The notes beneath the pieces are model-generated. The model saw only the letters and a program-made list of their open reading frames with translations. It was not told the origin of the DNA and made no database searches. The position numbers were made by a program, and so were the translations under genes. This document shows, one piece after another, positions 63,375 through 64,000 of a stretch of 64,000 nucleotides of DNA. This DNA comes from Alphaproteobacteria bacterium (GTDB taxonomy: Bacteria; Pseudomonadota; Alphaproteobacteria; Micropepsales; Micropepsaceae): contig JADHVO010000003.1 of NCBI GenBank assembly GCA_016783965.1, positions 62,001-126,000 on the forward strand, written 5' to 3'. Within the stretch, counting starts at the first letter, position 1. Each line of letters starts with the position of its first letter.

Positions 63375-63959
63375 CTAATCATCAGCATTAAGATCAATCT
63401 TCCGATGCTCCGCCCTGACACCGGCTTCCACGGCGATTACCAGCTGCTCGACGATGGCTCTGCAGTTTCGCGCTGCCACTGCGCCGGCGATTGCATAGTT
63501 GAGAAAGACATTGCGGCCCTCATAACCATGCGGGCCTGGTATTCCGAGAAGCACCGGAACGCCATCATCGACCAAGGACGCGATCGCGCTTTGCAGGGCA
63601 GGCCACAAAACCGCGTTGAGAGCGCCCGTCCGCAAAACGAATTTGAGGCCGTCGCGTCGCGGAAATTCTTGGGGAATGTCGGCTGTCGCCGCCTCGATCA
63701 GGATGCCTGACCGGTCGGGACGCCATTCGTCGCCCAGGAATGCAAGGTACCGCCACCCGCAATGCCAGTCCCGGCACACCTGCGGCCGCGCGTTGTAAAT
63801 CGCGCACCCGACGCCCGCCGTGCAATGTGTGCACAGCACCTCGGGAAGTTTCTTCAGCTCAGGTGCCTTTATCGCCAGAACTTTGCAGCAGACTGTGCAG
63901 GCGCCGCACTCGCGGCCTGGCACAAGTTTACGCGCAACGCTGAGCTGCTCGCCGGTCAT
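63375..63959 (-). CDS. YkgJ-family cysteine-cluster protein
   Basis: A 194-residue protein. Cysteines cluster at ECGACTVCCKV, LCTHCTAGVGCAIYNARP and QVCRDWHCGW, the Zn/Fe-chelating pattern of the YkgJ (UPF0153) family. The remaining 120 residues show no extra domain. Function unknown. Confidence 0.82.
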   Translation of the reverse strand: MTGEQLSVARKLVPGRECGACTVCCKVLAIKAPELKKLPEVLCTHCTAGVGCAIYNARPQVCRDWHCGWRYLAFLGDEWRPDRSGILIEAATADIPQEFPRRDGLKFVLRTGALNAVLWPALQSAIASLVDDGVPVLLGIPGPHGYEGRNVFLNYAIAGAVAARNCRAIVEQLVIAVEAGVRAEHRKIDLNADD

Positions 63960-64000
63960 GCGGGTAAGCTACCTCAATTCGCAGGCCGAGCACTCAGAGT

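Noticed and set aside
1-64000. CRISPR arrays, insertion sequences and rRNA genes.
   Set aside because: No repeat-spacer pattern, transposase or rRNA sequence was seen.

Overview
The window is GC-rich DNA from an alphaproteobacterium. Support comes from the mix of a TonB-dependent receptor, a class I lysyl-tRNA synthetase, a DmeR/DmeF metal efflux pair, a long-form dCTP deaminase and an HpnP-like hopanoid methylase. The species cannot be named from sequence alone.

Region 1 (1-15.4 kb) is the conjugation half of an integrative and conjugative element of the Tn4371/Trb type. It holds the end of a lytic transglycosylase, a DUF3363 relaxase, the TraG/VirD4 coupling protein, a CopG-type regulator, trbB-C-D-E-J-K-L-F-G-I with mostly overlapping start/stop codons, a DUF2274 gene and a convergent LysR regulator. 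A small DUF2285-like gene follows at 15.5 kb. The integrase and replication/partition genes of the element are not in the window.

Region 2 (15.75-40.7 kb) is the cargo, a catabolic cluster for an aromatic or polycyclic substrate. One arm is a meta-cleavage pathway: HsaA-like flavin oxygenase, two-domain extradiol dioxygenase, C-C bond hydrolase, then hydratase, aldolase and acylating acetaldehyde dehydrogenase. A second arm is CoA-dependent: an aryl-CoA ligase fused to a VOC metalloprotein, a salicylyl-CoA-5-hydroxylase-like flavoprotein, an orphan 85-residue protein and a maleate isomerase/Asp-Glu racemase-family enzyme. Around these lie four paralogous hydrolases of the hormone-sensitive-lipase family in which cysteine replaces the nucleophilic serine, a further alpha/beta hydrolase, a phytoene-dehydrogenase-like flavoprotein, a TonB receptor, an MFS transporter, a phenol-hydroxylase-type monooxygenase and two LysR regulators. 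Two palindromic motif types tie the promoters together: AATCGATAG-N12-CTATCGATT at two divergent promoters, with a weaker copy before one LysR gene, and GATAG-N7-CTATC at two others.

Region 3 (40.7-41.35 kb) has no convincing gene and probably contains the end of the element.

Region 4 (41.36-64 kb) is ordinary chromosome: pyrD, a LexA-like S24 repressor, lysK, a histidine kinase with degenerate receiver and phosphotransfer domains, a phytanoyl-CoA dioxygenase-family enzyme, a DinG/XPD-like helicase, an HpnP-like radical SAM protein, dcd, a candidate structured RNA, small secreted proteins, a lytic transglycosylase, an aspartic protease, tRNA-Gly(CCC), a frameshifted gene, dmeRF, a PAS protein, a cold-shock gene and a YkgJ-type cysteine-cluster protein.
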